NCBI GenBank assembly: GCA_934635545.1
Contig: CAKTZN010000007.1
Location: 1 to 27,957, forward strand
Length of the DNA: 27,957 bases
Reading direction: 5' to 3'
DNA from: an uncultured Oscillospiraceae bacterium
GTDB lineage: Bacteria > Bacillota > Clostridia > Oscillospirales > Oscillospiraceae
This document shows positions 1 through 9,442 of this stretch, piece after piece. The position numbers and the translations under genes were made by a program. A model generated the notes under the pieces. It ran no database searches, was not told the origin of the DNA, and was given only the letters and a program-made list of their open reading frames with translations. Numbering within the stretch: the first letter of the stretch is position 1; each line of letters begins with the position of its first letter.

Positions 1-561
1 ATGTCCTTCCTGGGCTCCTTTGTGGGCGCGGTGCTGGCTGTCCCCTTTGCCATCGCCGCCGCCAGCAACATCGTCACCAACCGCGTGGTGGTGTTCATTG
101 TCCGGCTGTTCCTCAGCCTGGTGCGGACGCTGCCCACGCTGGTGTGCGCCCTGATCGCCACCTATATCTTCGGCCTGGGCACCATGGCGGGCACCTGCGC
201 CATTGCGGTGTTCACCTTCGCCTATGTGGGCAAGCAGCTCTTCGAGATCATCGAGACCGTAGACATGGGACCCTATGAGGCCATGGAGGCTCTGGGCGCC
301 ACCCGTCTGCAGGCGTTCACCACCGCCGTATTCCCCCAGGTGCTGCCCACCTATCTGTCCGTGTCCCTGTTCTGCCTGGAGGGCAACGTGCGTTACGCCT
401 CCATCCTGGGCTATGTGGGCGCGGGCGGTCTGGGCCTTATCATGAACGAAAAGATCGGCTGGCGTGAGTATGACAGCCTTGGCATGATCCTGATCGTCCT
501 GTTCGTGGCCGTTATGGTCATCGAGGGCATCAGCCACGGCCTGCGCAAGCGCTTGACGTAA
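1..561 (+). CDS. phnE: Phosphonate-type ABC transporter permease, 5' partial
   Basis: This is the C-terminal 186 residues of an inner-membrane permease of the PhnE family, which passes phosphonates or related phosphorus compounds through the membrane using a PhnC-type ATPase and PhnD-type binding protein. The EAMEALGATRLQAF stretch (about residues 93-106) is the cytoplasmic EAA loop that docks on the ATPase. It is followed by the conserved GYVGAGGLG segment and a last membrane helix. The ATG at base 1 is probably an internal Met: the downstream paralogue has about 80 residues before the equivalent position, so the gene starts outside the window. Stop is at 559-561, ten bases before the next permease. 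Its real substrate cannot be read from the sequence. Confidence 0.88.
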   Translation: MSFLGSFVGAVLAVPFAIAAASNIVTNRVVVFIVRLFLSLVRTLPTLVCALIATYIFGLGTMAGTCAIAVFTFAYVGKQLFEIIETVDMGPYEAMEALGATRLQAFTTAVFPQVLPTYLSVSLFCLEGNVRYASILGYVGAGGLGLIMNEKIGWREYDSLGMILIVLFVAVMVIEGISHGLRKRLT

Positions 562-570
562 GGAGGCAGT

Positions 571-1380
571 ATGGAACAGAAAATTCAAAAAGCCTATGCC
601 TCCGCGCCGAAAACGTGGCTGTGGCAGCTATTGGCCGCCTTCATCGTGGCCTGCCTGCTGGCCTGGTCCGGCACGGCGGTACGGATCAGCACCCCCACCA
701 GCAACGGCCTTGAGGTGGCGAAGAACATCATCTCCGGTATCTTCCACCCCTCCGGCAAGCTGCTGTTCACCCTGGGCACCAACGGCGTGCCCTATCTGCT
801 GCTGGAGACCTTCTGCATCGCCTTTCTGGGCACCATCGTGGGCGCGGTGATCTCGCTGCCCCTGTCCTTCCTCTCCGCCAGCAATCTGGTGCCCCGGCCC
901 ATCGCCCTGATCGGCCGGGTGGTCATCGCCGCTATCCGCACCATCCCCGCCTTTGTCTATGGTCTGATGTTCATCCGCGTCACCGGCCCCGGCCCCTTCG
1001 CGGGACTGCTCACCATGTCCCTGTGCTCCATCGGCATGGTGTCCAAGATGTTCATCGAGAGCATCGAGGATCTGGACAAGCGGATCCTGGAATCCCTGGA
1101 CGCCGCGGGCTGCACCACCTTCCAGAAGATCCGCTACGGCATCCTGCCCCAACTGACGGCGGACTTCACCTCCACCATCATCTACCGCTTCGACATGAAC
1201 CTGCGTGACGCCACGGTGCTGGGTCTGGTGGGCGCCGGCGGTATCGGCGCGCCGCTGATCTTCGCCATGAGCTCCTACCGCTGGAACGAGGTGGGCGCCA
1301 TCCTGCTGGGGCTGATCATTCTGGTGCTGATCATCGAGTGGATCTCCTCCCGGATCCGCGTCAAGCTGGCACGGGGGTGA
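571..1380 (+). CDS. phnE: Phosphonate-type ABC transporter permease, second subunit
   Basis: A complete 269-residue permease, paralogous to the preceding one; Firmicute phosphonate systems often carry two PhnE subunits that form a heterodimer. There is a hydrophobic helix at about residues 17-37, several more membrane segments, the EAA-type loop ESLDAAGCTTFQKIRYG (about 172-188) and the LGLVGAGGIGAPL motif. A TAAGGAGG ribosome site ends five bases before the ATG, and the start lies ten bases after the previous stop, so the two permeases are co-transcribed. The metallophosphatase begins four bases after its stop, tying that enzyme to the transport operon. The ATPase and binding-protein genes are presumably upstream of the window. 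Confidence 0.9.
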   Translation: MEQKIQKAYASAPKTWLWQLLAAFIVACLLAWSGTAVRISTPTSNGLEVAKNIISGIFHPSGKLLFTLGTNGVPYLLLETFCIAFLGTIVGAVISLPLSFLSASNLVPRPIALIGRVVIAAIRTIPAFVYGLMFIRVTGPGPFAGLLTMSLCSIGMVSKMFIESIEDLDKRILESLDAAGCTTFQKIRYGILPQLTADFTSTIIYRFDMNLRDATVLGLVGAGGIGAPLIFAMSSYRWNEVGAILLGLIILVLIIEWISSRIRVKLARG

Positions 1381-1384
1381 CACA

Positions 1385-2914
1385 ATGGCAGCAAGAAACT
1401 TTACCATCTACTTCACCTCCGACCTCCACGGCTATATCTACCCCACCGACTACCGCAGCCGTCAGGAGCGGGACATCGGCCTGTTCAAGTGCGCCAGCCA
1501 GTTCCAGAAGGACGGCAACACCCTGATCATCGACGGCGGCGACATCCTCCAGGGCTCCCCCCTGGGCGCTTACTGCCACGATACCCTGGGCGACGCCAGC
1601 CGGTTTGCCGAGATGATGAACCGCTGCGGCTATGACTATGTGACCCTGGGCAACCACGACTTCAACTACGGCATGGCGTATCTGGACACCTATCTCAACG
1701 CCCTCCACGCCCGCTGCGTCTGCGAAAACGTCCGCTGGGACGGCGCGGGGGTACGCTTCCCCGCCCGCATCCACACGCTGGAAAACGGCCTGCGGATCGG
1801 CATCGTGGGCATCGTCACCGACTATGTGAACATCTGGGAGCGGCCGGAGCACCTGTCCGGCGTCACCGTCAACGATCCCATCCCCGCCGCCCGTGCGGCG
1901 CTGGAGACGCTGAAGGGCCAGGTGGACGTGACGCTGTGCATCTATCACGGCGGCTTCGAGCGGGATCTGGCCACAGGCCGGGTGCTGTCCACCACCCACG
2001 AGAATGTGGCCTATCGCCTGTGTCAGGAGCTGGACTTCGACATCCTGCTGACGGGCCACCAGCATATGACCGTCCACGGCCAGACGGTGTGCGGCACCTT
2101 CGTGGTGCAGCCCACCGACCGGGGCCAGGAGTTCCTGCGCATCCGGGCGGCTGTATCCGGCAAAGAAAAGCGCTTCACCAGCGAGACCGTCCCCGCCGGC
2201 GGCGCCTGCCGCCGGGAATGGCTGGAGGAGTTCGCCCAGATGGAGCACGGCGCCCAGGACTGGCTGGATCAGGTGGTGGGCCATCTCCCCCATCCCCTGC
2301 TGCCGGACACGCCGCTGCGTATGGCGGCGGAGGGCAGCGGCCTTGCCGACCTGTTCAACGCGGTGCAGCTCTGGGCCAGCGGCGCGCGGCTGTCCGCCTC
2401 CAGCCTGGCCAACGATGTGGCGGGGCTGCCCCAGGTGGTGCGGCGGCGGGATCTGCTGATCGCCTACCCCTACACCAACACCCTGTCGGTGCTGGAGATC
2501 ACCGGCGCCGCCCTGCGGCAGGCCATGGAGCGCAGCGCCGAGTACTTCACCCGGAACGATGACGGTACGGTGCGGGTCTCCGACTGCTTCCTGGAGCCGA
2601 AGGTGGAGCACTATAACTACGACTACTACGCCGGGGTGTCCTACACCTACGACATCTCCCGTCCGGTGGGCCAACGGGTGACCGAAATGACCGTGGACGG
2701 AAGGCCGGTGGCGGACGGGGATGTGTTCACCATCTGCCTGAACAGCTATCGGGCCAGCGGCACCGGCGGGTACGACTGCTATACGGGCTGCCCCGTGGTG
2801 CGGGAGATCGGCACCGAGATGTCCGATCTGATCCTGGACTACTTCAAGCAGTACGGCGACGCCATCCCGGATGTCCACGGCGATTTCCGGCTCCTGCCCG
2901 CCGCGAAGGCGTAA
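1385..2914 (+). CDS. Bifunctional 5'-nucleotidase/cyclic-nucleotide metallophosphatase, cytoplasmic
   Basis: A 509-residue two-domain enzyme of the 5'-nucleotidase/UshA family. The N-terminal calcineurin-like domain shows all the metal-site blocks: SDLHG (Asp13, His15), DGGD (Asp50, Asp53), GNHD (Asn90, His91), YHGG (His188) and GHQH (His225, His227). The C-terminal half resembles the 5_nucleotid_C substrate-specificity domain. Unlike secreted UshA-type proteins it has no signal peptide, so it should act in the cytoplasm, releasing phosphate from nucleotides or similar phosphate esters. It starts four bases after the PhnE stop, which suggests it processes a compound brought in by that transporter. 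The exact substrate is not predictable. Confidence 0.85.
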   Translation: MAARNFTIYFTSDLHGYIYPTDYRSRQERDIGLFKCASQFQKDGNTLIIDGGDILQGSPLGAYCHDTLGDASRFAEMMNRCGYDYVTLGNHDFNYGMAYLDTYLNALHARCVCENVRWDGAGVRFPARIHTLENGLRIGIVGIVTDYVNIWERPEHLSGVTVNDPIPAARAALETLKGQVDVTLCIYHGGFERDLATGRVLSTTHENVAYRLCQELDFDILLTGHQHMTVHGQTVCGTFVVQPTDRGQEFLRIRAAVSGKEKRFTSETVPAGGACRREWLEEFAQMEHGAQDWLDQVVGHLPHPLLPDTPLRMAAEGSGLADLFNAVQLWASGARLSASSLANDVAGLPQVVRRRDLLIAYPYTNTLSVLEITGAALRQAMERSAEYFTRNDDGTVRVSDCFLEPKVEHYNYDYYAGVSYTYDISRPVGQRVTEMTVDGRPVADGDVFTICLNSYRASGTGGYDCYTGCPVVREIGTEMSDLILDYFKQYGDAIPDVHGDFRLLPAAKA

Positions 2915-2935
2915 AACCGAACATCGCCCCATAAC

Positions 2936-2971
2936 AAGCACGCTCCCGGCGATACCGCCGGGAGCGTGCTT
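2936..2971. terminator. Bidirectional hairpin terminator
   Basis: A perfect 16-bp inverted repeat (2936-2951 with 2956-2971) around a four-base loop ATAC. It lies between two convergent genes, the metallophosphatase (+) and the MATE exporter (-), and probably ends both transcripts. The flanking T tracts are short (TTTGT on the plus strand). Confidence 0.85.
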
Positions 2972-2990
2972 TGTCTATGAATAAGTGGTC

Positions 2991-4394
2991 TCAATTCTCA
3001 CAGGGAAGATCCTTCGGCAGCCAGCGCTTCCGGATCAGATACAGCAGAAACACTCCGCCCCGCAGGGCCATCTCCGCCGCCCGGGCCGTCCATACGCCGG
3101 GCAGGCCGTACCGCCCCACCAGCAGCCAGATCAGCGGCAGCCGCACGCACCACATGCACACGAAGTTCAGCGCCGTGGGCTTCAGCGTGTCGCCCGCCCC
3201 TTGATAGATGCCCATAGCCGCCACAAAGGCGCCGTAAAACGGCTCGGTCAGCAGGGCGATCCGCAGGACTTTGGCGCCCAGCGCCACCACCTCCGGATCG
3301 GGGCTCAGCACGCCGATGACCACCGGCGCCGCAGCGTACAGGATGGCGGAGGTCACGGCGATGACGGCCATGGCAAAGCCCACCGTGGTCATGGCAAAGC
3401 GATAGGCGGTTTTACCCCGCCGTGCGCCGACGCTCTGCCCCACCAGCGTGGAGGCGGCGCTCTGGATGCCGTAGGCGGGCATATAGCACAGGCTCTCCGT
3501 GGTGGCGGCAAAGGAGTCCGCCGCGATGGACACGGTGCCCAGCGGCGCCACCATCCGGGTCACCACCACGCCCGCGCTGGACATGAGGATGCGCTCCACC
3601 GCCACGGGAAGCGCCAGCTTCACGCAGCGGGTCAGATGCTCCCGGTGGAAGCGGAAGCCCTCCCCTGCCCGCAGGTGCAGCATGGGCGACTGCCTCCACA
3701 GCCGCCAGGACAGCAGCGCCGCCGCTGCCAGCTCCGCCAGCAGCGTCCCCAGCGCCGCCCCCCGGACGCCCAGTCCCGCACCGGGCAGCGTCAGCACCCA
3801 CCACTGCCGGGTGGGGAAGATCAGCAGCGCGTTGCACACCACGTCCATCAGGCACATGGCGGCCATCACGATGCCCGGCGTTTTCAGGTCGCCGGTGGCC
3901 TGCAGCATCCCGGCGGACAGACTGTACAACTGGATCAGGGGAAAGGTCAGCGCCGCGATGAAGAAGTAGTCCGACGCGTGGCCGCAGATGGCCGGGTCGG
4001 CCCCCAGCCAATGGGGCAGCCGCCCCGCGATGGCCAGTCCCACCGCCAGCAGCACCAGCGTGATGGCCAGCGTCACGGCAAAGCCCTGCTTCATCAGCTC
4101 ACGGGCCTTCCGCTCCTCCCGCGCGCCGATGGCCTGGGCCACCTGGATGGTGAAGCCCACCGCCGCCGCGCCGCACATGCCGTTGAACAGGTTCAGCGTG
4201 GAGGACACCACCCCGATGGCGGCCGAGGCGTCCGCGCCCAGATGCCCCACCATAGAGGCGTCGATATACTGCATCAGAATGGTGGAGAGCTGCGCCAGAA
4301 TGGCGGGAATGCTCAGCCGGACGGTAAGCTGCAACTGCTGGGCCAGCGTCAGATCTTTGCCCAGCCGCAGGTCACAGAGAAGATCCTTCCGCAT
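2991..4394 (-). CDS. MATE family multidrug/toxin exporter
   Basis: An integral membrane protein of 467 residues, the usual MATE size, with about twelve hydrophobic helices in two related halves. The N-terminal half carries the typical MATE pattern around PAILAQLSTILMQYIDASMVG. The family exchanges Na+ or H+ for cationic drugs, metabolites or sometimes peptides. An in-frame ATG at 4427 would add eleven residues, but the codons between it and 4394 contain the AAAGGACGG ribosome site, so 4394 is the likelier start. It lies downstream of the M24 peptidase on the same strand, separated by a hairpin. Its substrate is unknown; a link to peptide metabolism is only positional. Confidence 0.88.
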   Translation of the reverse strand: MRKDLLCDLRLGKDLTLAQQLQLTVRLSIPAILAQLSTILMQYIDASMVGHLGADASAAIGVVSSTLNLFNGMCGAAAVGFTIQVAQAIGAREERKARELMKQGFAVTLAITLVLLAVGLAIAGRLPHWLGADPAICGHASDYFFIAALTFPLIQLYSLSAGMLQATGDLKTPGIVMAAMCLMDVVCNALLIFPTRQWWVLTLPGAGLGVRGAALGTLLAELAAAALLSWRLWRQSPMLHLRAGEGFRFHREHLTRCVKLALPVAVERILMSSAGVVVTRMVAPLGTVSIAADSFAATTESLCYMPAYGIQSAASTLVGQSVGARRGKTAYRFAMTTVGFAMAVIAVTSAILYAAAPVVIGVLSPDPEVVALGAKVLRIALLTEPFYGAFVAAMGIYQGAGDTLKPTALNFVCMWCVRLPLIWLLVGRYGLPGVWTARAAEMALRGGVFLLYLIRKRWLPKDLPCEN

Positions 4395-4430
4395 CGTCCA
4401 CCGTCCTTTCTCTTCTGTCGAATTCATGAT

Positions 4431-4461
4431 AAGTAAGAGACCGCTTTGCGGTCTCTTACTT
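4431..4461. terminator. Hairpin between M24 peptidase and MATE gene
   Basis: A perfect 14-bp inverted repeat (4431-4444 with 4448-4461) around a TTT loop, ten bases past the M24 peptidase stop. A T-rich tail follows it on the plus strand, while on the minus strand, where both neighbours are encoded, no T run follows. It may partly end the GntR-M24 message or act as a processing or stabilising stem. Confidence 0.55.
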
Positions 4462-4471
4462 TCTATTTCCG

Positions 4472-5548
<1,077 letters not shown>

Positions 5549-5560
5549 GGCGCGCCCTCC

Positions 5561-6223
5561 TCAGTGGTTCCGGGCCTGATAGGCGGCGTAGGCCTTCAGG
5601 GCGAAGGCCATGTCCCGCTGCAGATGCTGGCGCATTTCCTCGGCGGCCTTCTGGAATTCTCCGGCCTTCACCAGCTCGTACATGTCGATGTGCCCCTGGT
5701 GGATCAGTTCCACGTTCTGATCCTGATAGTAGTACATGCAGGACAGCACCTCCAGCCGGGCCCGCAGCTTGGCCGCCGCCTCGTTGAGGTAGCAGTTCTG
5801 GGCGTGGCGGTAGAACACCACATGGAACTGCTCGGACTGCTCCTTCCACGCGGCCCGGTCGCCCGCCGCCAGCGCCCTGCTGCCGCTCTCCACCACGTCC
5901 TGCAGATCCATCAGCAGGGGCACCTGGTTGAAGTTGTTCTGGCAGAAGAGGATGGCCATGGAGTCCAGCTCGCCGATAAACTGAAAGAGCTGGCGGATGT
6001 CCGCCTCGGTGAACTCCGTCACCGTGACGCCGCAGTTGGAGTAATAGGTCACCAGCCCGTTCTCCGCCAGACGCATCAGCGCCTCGCGGATAGGGGTATG
6101 GCTGACGTTGAAGCGATCCTTCAGCACCTTCAGCGTCAGCTTCTGGCCGCACACCAGCCGCTGGTCGGTAATATCATGATACAGCTCGTCATAGATCTGT
6201 TCGGAAAGGGTTTGTCCAGCCAT
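5561..6223 (-). CDS. GntR family transcriptional regulator, FCD (FadR) subfamily
   Basis: A 220-residue DNA-binding regulator. The N-terminal winged helix-turn-helix (about 5-72) has the hallmark pattern VLKDRFNVSHTPIREALMRL followed by the wing ENGLVTYY. Residues about 80-215 form the all-helical FCD ligand domain, with conserved His residues in SEQFHVVFYRHAQN and near EEMRQHLQRD that usually bind a metal and a carboxylic acid effector. It is first in an operon with the M24 peptidase and is divergent from a second M24 peptidase. The likely operator is a 13-base inverted repeat at 6450-6462. The effector is unknown; a peptide or amino-acid derivative is a guess from context. Confidence 0.9.
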   Translation of the reverse strand: MAGQTLSEQIYDELYHDITDQRLVCGQKLTLKVLKDRFNVSHTPIREALMRLAENGLVTYYSNCGVTVTEFTEADIRQLFQFIGELDSMAILFCQNNFNQVPLLMDLQDVVESGSRALAAGDRAAWKEQSEQFHVVFYRHAQNCYLNEAAAKLRARLEVLSCMYYYQDQNVELIHQGHIDMYELVKAGEFQKAAEEMRQHLQRDMAFALKAYAAYQARNH

Positions 6224-6265
6224 AGATAGATACTTCTCCTTTTACTTTTTTTCATCTCACGCTCC

Positions 6266-6294
6266 ATATTAGCAAAAATTCTATGAAAAAGCAA
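6266..6294 (-). promoter_or_regulatory. Promoter of the GntR-M24 operon
   Basis: On the minus strand, TTGCTT (6289-6294) and TAATAT (6266-6271) are separated by 17 bases, a good housekeeping sigma-A promoter about 40 bases upstream of the regulator start. The surrounding DNA is strongly AT-rich compared with the genes. Confidence 0.7.
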
Positions 6295-6385
6295 TAGATT
6301 TTATAAAATGTTCAAAAATTTTACCGTTGTATGGAAATATTTTAGAAAATCAAGGCCCAGAGGCCGCTCTCCCCTCCTCCTTGTT

Positions 6386-6414
6386 TTGCAAATTATCAAA
6401 AAATATTGTAAAAT
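6386..6414 (+). promoter_or_regulatory. Possible upstream promoter toward the second M24 peptidase
   Basis: TTGCAA (6386-6391) and TAAAAT (6409-6414) are spaced 17 bases apart on the plus strand, about 40 bases upstream of the stronger promoter at 6429-6458. Either may be used. Confidence 0.4.
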
Positions 6415-6428
6415 CTCGCCGGGTCATA

Positions 6429-6458
6429 TGGACATTCCGGAAGCGAAAATGGTATAAT
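6429..6458 (+). promoter_or_regulatory. Promoter of the second M24 peptidase
   Basis: TGGACA (6429-6434) and a consensus TATAAT (6453-6458) are spaced 18 bases apart, with the extended -10 bases TGG just before. The start codon follows at 6514 behind an AGGAGGG ribosome site. Confidence 0.75.
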
Positions 6459-6462
6459 ACCA
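6450..6462. promoter_or_regulatory. Putative GntR-family operator over the -10 box
   Basis: TGGTATAATACCA is a perfect inverted repeat (TGGTAT-A-ATACCA) that covers the whole -10 hexamer of the M24 peptidase promoter. FadR-type regulators commonly bind TGGT...ACCA palindromes, and the divergent neighbour encodes one, so repression by steric block is plausible. Part of the symmetry may come simply from an extended -10 element. Assignment of this regulator to this site is inference. Confidence 0.5.
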
Positions 6463-6513
6463 CCAGAGCCCGGGACACGGGCACCACCATATTGATCACA
6501 GGAGGGCTGCCAT

Positions 6514-7761
6514 ATGTTACCCAAAGCCTTTTATGCGGAGAACCGCCGCCGGCTGCTGGAGACGCTGCCGGAGAACAGCGTCGCGGTGCTGTTTGCCGGA
6601 CACGCGCCCCGGCAAAGCGCCGACGCCTATTACCCCTTCTTTGCCAACCGCAATTTCCTATACCTGACCGGCATGGAGGAGGAGCACCTCATCTATCTGG
6701 CGGTCAAGCGCGGCGGCGCGGTGGAGGAGGCTATCTATCTGCAGCAGGAGGATCCCATGCAGGAGCGGTGGTTCGGCCGCCGGATCCACGCCGCGGACGT
6801 GCCGGAGCGCTACGGCTTCACCGACTGCCGGTACATTGAAAGCTTTGAGGATGACTTCGACCGGCTGGCCGCTGACCAGAGCCTTGACCGGCTGTGGCTG
6901 GACTTTGACCGGGAGTCTCTGGACGAGCAGCCCAATGAGGCCCGGCAGTTTGCGGCCCGTGCCGCCGCTGTGTGGCCCTGGCTGCGATTGGGCGACCTGC
7001 GCTCCCGCATGCGGACGCTGCGCACCATCAAGCAGCCCTGCGAGATCGACGCCATGCGCCGCGCCGTGCCCATCACCCGGGCCGGTATCGAGGCCATGAT
7101 GATCGCCTGCCGCCCCGGCATGAAGGAGTACGAGCTGAAGGCGGAGTTCGACTACGCCCTGGCCAAGCGCGGCGTGCTGACCCCGGCCTTCCCCTCCATC
7201 ATCTGCAGCGGACAGAATAACTTCTGCATCCACTACTACGACTATACCGGCACCGTGGCCGACGGCGACATGGTGCTCAACGACGTGGGTGCGTGGCAGG
7301 ACTACGAGTGCAACGACGTGTCCCGCACCTGGCCCGCCAACGGCAAATTTACGGAGCGGCAGAAGGCCCTGTACCAGTGCATCTACAACACCTCGGAGCA
7401 TATGTTCTCCATCATCAAGCCCGGCATGCCCATGCGCTCCATCGACCAACTGGCCCGTGAGTACTGCTTCGGTCAGTTGAAGGCGCTGGGGATCATCGAC
7501 GATTTCAAGGATATCCGAAAGATCATGTGGCACGACGGCGCCCACCACATCGGCTTCGACGTCCACGACGTGATCGATTACAGCCGCCCCACCGAGGCGG
7601 GCATGGTGTTCTGCGTGGACGTGGGCGTCTACTACGAGCCCTGGGGCATTGGCTTCCGGCTGGAGGACAACTGCCTGGTCACCGAGACCGGCTGCGAGAA
7701 TCTGACCGCCTCCATCCCCCGCACCGTGGAGGAGATCGAGGCCTTTATGGCCGCCCGCTGA
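6514..7761 (+). CDS. M24 family aminopeptidase P-like protein with an altered metal ligand
   Basis: A 415-residue protein with an N-terminal AMP_N-type domain (about 1-155) and an M24 catalytic domain, as in Xaa-Pro aminopeptidase PepP. Ligand blocks are Asp257 (LNDVG), Asp268 (CNDVSRT), His344 (HDGAHHIGFDVHD) and Glu384 (FRLEDN). The position that is normally the Glu of V-E-P-G is Asp369 in VDVGVYY, and the adjacent Pro is Val. Asp can still bind metal, so activity may be altered rather than lost. It is divergent from the GntR operon and single, ending in a shared terminator. It probably trims proline-containing peptides in the cytoplasm. Confidence 0.88.
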   Translation: MLPKAFYAENRRRLLETLPENSVAVLFAGHAPRQSADAYYPFFANRNFLYLTGMEEEHLIYLAVKRGGAVEEAIYLQQEDPMQERWFGRRIHAADVPERYGFTDCRYIESFEDDFDRLAADQSLDRLWLDFDRESLDEQPNEARQFAARAAAVWPWLRLGDLRSRMRTLRTIKQPCEIDAMRRAVPITRAGIEAMMIACRPGMKEYELKAEFDYALAKRGVLTPAFPSIICSGQNNFCIHYYDYTGTVADGDMVLNDVGAWQDYECNDVSRTWPANGKFTERQKALYQCIYNTSEHMFSIIKPGMPMRSIDQLAREYCFGQLKALGIIDDFKDIRKIMWHDGAHHIGFDVHDVIDYSRPTEAGMVFCVDVGVYYEPWGIGFRLEDNCLVTETGCENLTASIPRTVEEIEAFMAAR

Positions 7762-7782
7762 GAATCACATATTGATAGACAG

Positions 7783-7815
7783 AAAAGGAGGATGTCCGCC
7801 GGACATCCTCCTTTT
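7783..7815. terminator. Bidirectional hairpin terminator
   Basis: A perfect 15-bp inverted repeat (7783-7797 with 7801-7815) with AAAA/TTTT ends, between the convergent M24 peptidase (+) and peptide-binding lipoprotein (-). The stem supplies a T run in both directions. Confidence 0.85.
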
Positions 7816-7854
7816 CCTGTATGAAAGGGTAATTGAGAAGACTTCAGATCATGC

Positions 7855-9378
7855 TCAGGCGTTCCACTGGAAGTTCTGCAGATAGTACACGCCCTCCAGC
7901 GCGATGGTGCCGGTCTCCAGGCCGGTCTTGTGGGCAAACAGCAGCGTGGGGTTGCACAGGATGCAGTACACGGCCTGCTCCTGAACATAGGAGAACAGCT
8001 CGTTGTACACGGCCTCGCGCTCGGTCTCGTCCACGGTGGCAACGGCCTTCTGGAACAGCTCCTCCACCTTGGGATCGGACCAGCGGGCGTTGTTGGCCAT
8101 GCCGATGTAATCCTTGGTCAGCGCCAGGGACAACTGCTGGGTGTCGCCCTGCAGCGCCATGTTCAGGCAGGTCATGCCGAAGTCGCCGTCCATCAGCTTG
8201 TCCAGATAGGCGTTGAACTCCAGGATCTCCAGGTTGCAGGTCAGACCCACCTTGGCCAGGTCGGACTGGATCACCTGGGCCAGCAGCTTATAGCTCTCGG
8301 CCACGATGAAGGTGCCCAGATCGTAGCCGTCGGCATAGCCGCACTCGGCCAGCAGGGACTTGGCCTGCTCGGGATCGTAGGTGTACTGCTTCTGGCTGTC
8401 GGAGTAACCCTCACGGTCGGGGGTCAGCAGGTTGGAGTTGACCTCGCCCTCACCCTCCAGCACGGCGGTGACCAGGGCCTCACGGTCGATGGCGTAGTTG
8501 ATGGCCTGACGGAACTTCACATTGCTGTAAGGCTCCTTCTCGGTGTTCATAGCGATGAAGTAGAAGGCGGTCTGCTCGGCGGTGGTGATCTCCACATTGG
8601 CCGCGCTCTGCAGGGTGGACAGCACGGAGGCATCCACCTCGGCGAAGTCGATCTGACCGGCCTGCAGGCCGATGGACATGGAGGCCGCGTCGGCGATGAC
8701 CTTGAAGGTCACGTTCTTGATGGCGGGAGCGCCGCCGTAGTAATCCTCAAAGGCCTCCAGCACGAAGGAATCGCCCTGGTTGTGGCTGACGAACTTGTAG
8801 GGGCCGCAGCCGACGGGCTGCTGGGCAAAGGTGTTCTCGTCCACGGACTCATAGTAGGCCTTGCAGCCGATGGGCACGTCCACCACGCTGCGCAGGAAGG
8901 GGGAGTACACGGTGGCGGTATACACATTGATGGTGTAGGGATCCACCACTTCCCAGTGATCCATGCCGTCCACCATGGCGCCCTGATACTCAGAGGCGGC
9001 GCACAGATCCAGGCTGAAGCCGATATCGTCGGCGGTCAGCTCAGAGCCGTCGTGGAACTTGACGCCCTTGCGCAGATGGAAGGTGTAGCACAGGCCGTCC
9101 TCGCTGACCTCCCAGCTCTCGGCGATGCGGGGGATCATGTCGCCGGTGGGATCGTCGGGGTTGTCGATGGCCAGAACGTCGTAGATCTGGTTGATCAGGT
9201 TGGTCTCAACGTTCAGGCTGGTGTTCACGGGATGCAGGGTCTCGTAGTCCTGATCGACTGCGATGGTCAGGCTGGTGCCGTCGCCGGCAGAGGCGTTGTT
9301 GCCGCCGTTGCTGCCGCCGCAGGCGACCAGACTCAGTGCCATGGCCAGAGCCAGCACCAGTGCAAGAAACTTTTTCAT
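7855..9378 (-). CDS. Peptide ABC transporter substrate-binding lipoprotein (SBP family 5)
   Basis: A 507-residue DppA/OppA-like extracellular binding protein. It begins with Met-Lys-Lys, a hydrophobic signal (about 4-19) and the lipobox LVAC (Cys20), so it is anchored outside the cell by a lipid. The GG-SNGGNNASAGDG linker and the family-5 signature region around WEVSEDGLCYTFHLRKGVKFHDG (about residues 90-115) follow. An ATG at 9396 overlaps the AAAGGAG ribosome site, so 9378 is the start. It is the last gene of a minus-strand group (flavoprotein, ferredoxin, M42 peptidase), while its probable permeases and ATPases are divergent at 12936-16867. It should deliver di- or oligopeptides to that transporter. 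Confidence 0.9.
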   Translation of the reverse strand: MKKFLALVLALAMALSLVACGGSNGGNNASAGDGTSLTIAVDQDYETLHPVNTSLNVETNLINQIYDVLAIDNPDDPTGDMIPRIAESWEVSEDGLCYTFHLRKGVKFHDGSELTADDIGFSLDLCAASEYQGAMVDGMDHWEVVDPYTINVYTATVYSPFLRSVVDVPIGCKAYYESVDENTFAQQPVGCGPYKFVSHNQGDSFVLEAFEDYYGGAPAIKNVTFKVIADAASMSIGLQAGQIDFAEVDASVLSTLQSAANVEITTAEQTAFYFIAMNTEKEPYSNVKFRQAINYAIDREALVTAVLEGEGEVNSNLLTPDREGYSDSQKQYTYDPEQAKSLLAECGYADGYDLGTFIVAESYKLLAQVIQSDLAKVGLTCNLEILEFNAYLDKLMDGDFGMTCLNMALQGDTQQLSLALTKDYIGMANNARWSDPKVEELFQKAVATVDETEREAVYNELFSYVQEQAVYCILCNPTLLFAHKTGLETGTIALEGVYYLQNFQWNA

Positions 9379-9442
9379 GGGGTGTCTCCTTTTCATTTTT
9401 TATTTTGACGCCATTCCGGCGTGGAGATACGGAAAAACCTGC

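Noticed and set aside
1361..2941. Long minus-strand open frame (526 codons) opposite the metallophosphatase
   Set aside because: Antisense shadow of a GC-rich gene; composition is His/Gln/Val/Gly-rich without motifs, while the plus strand has full metallophosphatase motifs.
2985..4436. Plus-strand frame opposite the MATE gene
   Set aside because: Gln/His/Arg-rich shadow with no domain; the minus strand encodes a clear MATE protein.
6327..6839. Plus-strand frame over the promoter region and start of the second M24 gene
   Set aside because: It covers two promoters and an operator-like site, then reads the M24 gene out of frame.
7930..9408. Plus-strand frame opposite the peptide-binding protein
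   Set aside because: Val/Gly/His-rich shadow; the minus strand has a lipobox signal and family motifs.
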